From positions 788,309-852,308 of the forward strand of contig CAWIAN010000010.1 in assembly GCA_963834135.1 (NCBI GenBank): a stretch of DNA of 64,000 nucleotides. The letters are read 5' to 3'. The first letter of the stretch is position 1; each line of letters opens with the position of its first letter. Shown here piece after piece: positions 63,672 to 64,000 of this stretch. Source of the DNA: Bog-257 sp963834135. GTDB taxonomy: Bacteria > Acidobacteriota > Terriglobia > Terriglobales > Acidobacteriaceae. Below the pieces are notes generated by a model. It was not told the origin of the DNA. It did no database searches and saw only the letters and a program-made list of their open reading frames with translations. Position numbers and translations under genes: made by a program.

Positions 63672-64000
63672 GGGGGCGTCACGGCTTCGACGGAAGTGAT
63701 TGCAGTAAAGAGGCATACCGGAGTGCGTGCATCCGTAATCGTGCGCAAAAACACAATTGCCAACCAAAACCTGGCATACGCAGCTTAATTAATTAAGTTG
63801 CCGTCCTCCTCGGCTTTGCTCATGGGCTGAGAAAGGGCGTCGCACAGTGAGCTGGCTGTGAACTCTCCACCTGTGAGTTCGCGGTGAGATCATCAGGTTG
63901 GCTGGCTGCGTTTCTTGTCCGCTCTGAGCGTGGCCGGCGAGAGTGCCGTCTAACACCGGCGCATGAACGTGACTAAGTATGTAGGCTCTTTGCTAGCAGC
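63672..64000 (+). ncRNA. ssrA: tmRNA (ssrA), 3' end beyond window
   Basis: The 5' end GGGGGCGTCACGGCTTCGACGG is typical of tmRNA. The tag-coding frame ends ...KNTIANQNLAYAA followed by TAA at 63786-63788 and further in-frame-like TAA repeats (TTAATTAATTAA). Pseudoknot-like GC segments follow to the edge. The tRNA-like 3' end is not in the window. It rescues stalled ribosomes and tags products for proteolysis. Confidence 0.92.

Overview
The window looks like chromosomal DNA of a soil-type Acidobacteriota bacterium, probably of the Terriglobia. The basis is mixed: even GC-rich coding, a bacillithiol gene (bshC), an aerobic high-affinity group 1h [NiFe]-hydrogenase operon, a YVTN/beta-propeller surface-protein array, an HTH-TPR regulator, and intergenic repeats of a kind common in this phylum. 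No phage, plasmid, IS element, CRISPR array or tRNA was seen. A tmRNA gene runs off the right edge.

Layout. 1-9.2 kb: B12-type radical SAM protein (cut by the left edge), CDF metal exporter, MpaB-like oxygenase, serine hydrolase, ArsR regulator with a small secreted protein, and a large radical SAM protein resembling the Tes/Mss lipid-crosslinking enzymes. 9.4-20.4 kb: TIG-domain secreted protein, UbiX, LarB (frameshifted), a lipoyl acyltransferase (E2), a secreted aspartyl-protease-like protein, a glycosyltransferase, DUF3175 and DUF218 proteins, a lipase-maturation-factor-like membrane protein and a frameshifted YceI. 20.4-31.4 kb: an OmpR-type two-component system with a TPR protein, a large secreted beta-rich protein, a pair of M16 peptidases (one active, one lacking the zinc motif), a lipoprotein and a HAD hydrolase.

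31.5-47.4 kb is the centrepiece: a hydrogenase locus in one orientation. It begins with an extra copy of the hydrogenase small subunit, followed by a soluble triple-PAS histidine kinase and a NarL/LuxR-type response regulator. Then come the conventional small and large subunits and a long, tightly coupled accessory operon: single-Cys NifU-like, DUF5947, DUF6084, an unrecognised protein, an endopeptidase with an extra N-terminal domain, a one-helix membrane protein, YceI, HypC, HypD, HypE, a tandem SIS protein and a UXX-star/glutaredoxin-like protein. HypA, HypB and HypF are not in the window. The large and conventional small subunits would oxidise trace H2 and feed the respiratory chain, with the accessory genes maturing or wiring the enzyme. 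The orphan small subunit beside the kinase suggests hydrogenase-linked sensing; this is inference.

47.4-64 kb: HTH-TPR regulator, a five-gene array of secreted repeat proteins (YVTN propeller, three paralogues, YVTN propeller), BshC, a FecR-domain protein and tmRNA.

Two further themes. Dispersed repeats (a roughly 60-bp element in at least five copies and many short REP-like palindromes) have in two places become part of coding sequence. Three genes (larB, yceI, FecR-like) each carry one apparent extra base in or next to a homopolymer, which could be real decay or sequencing error.
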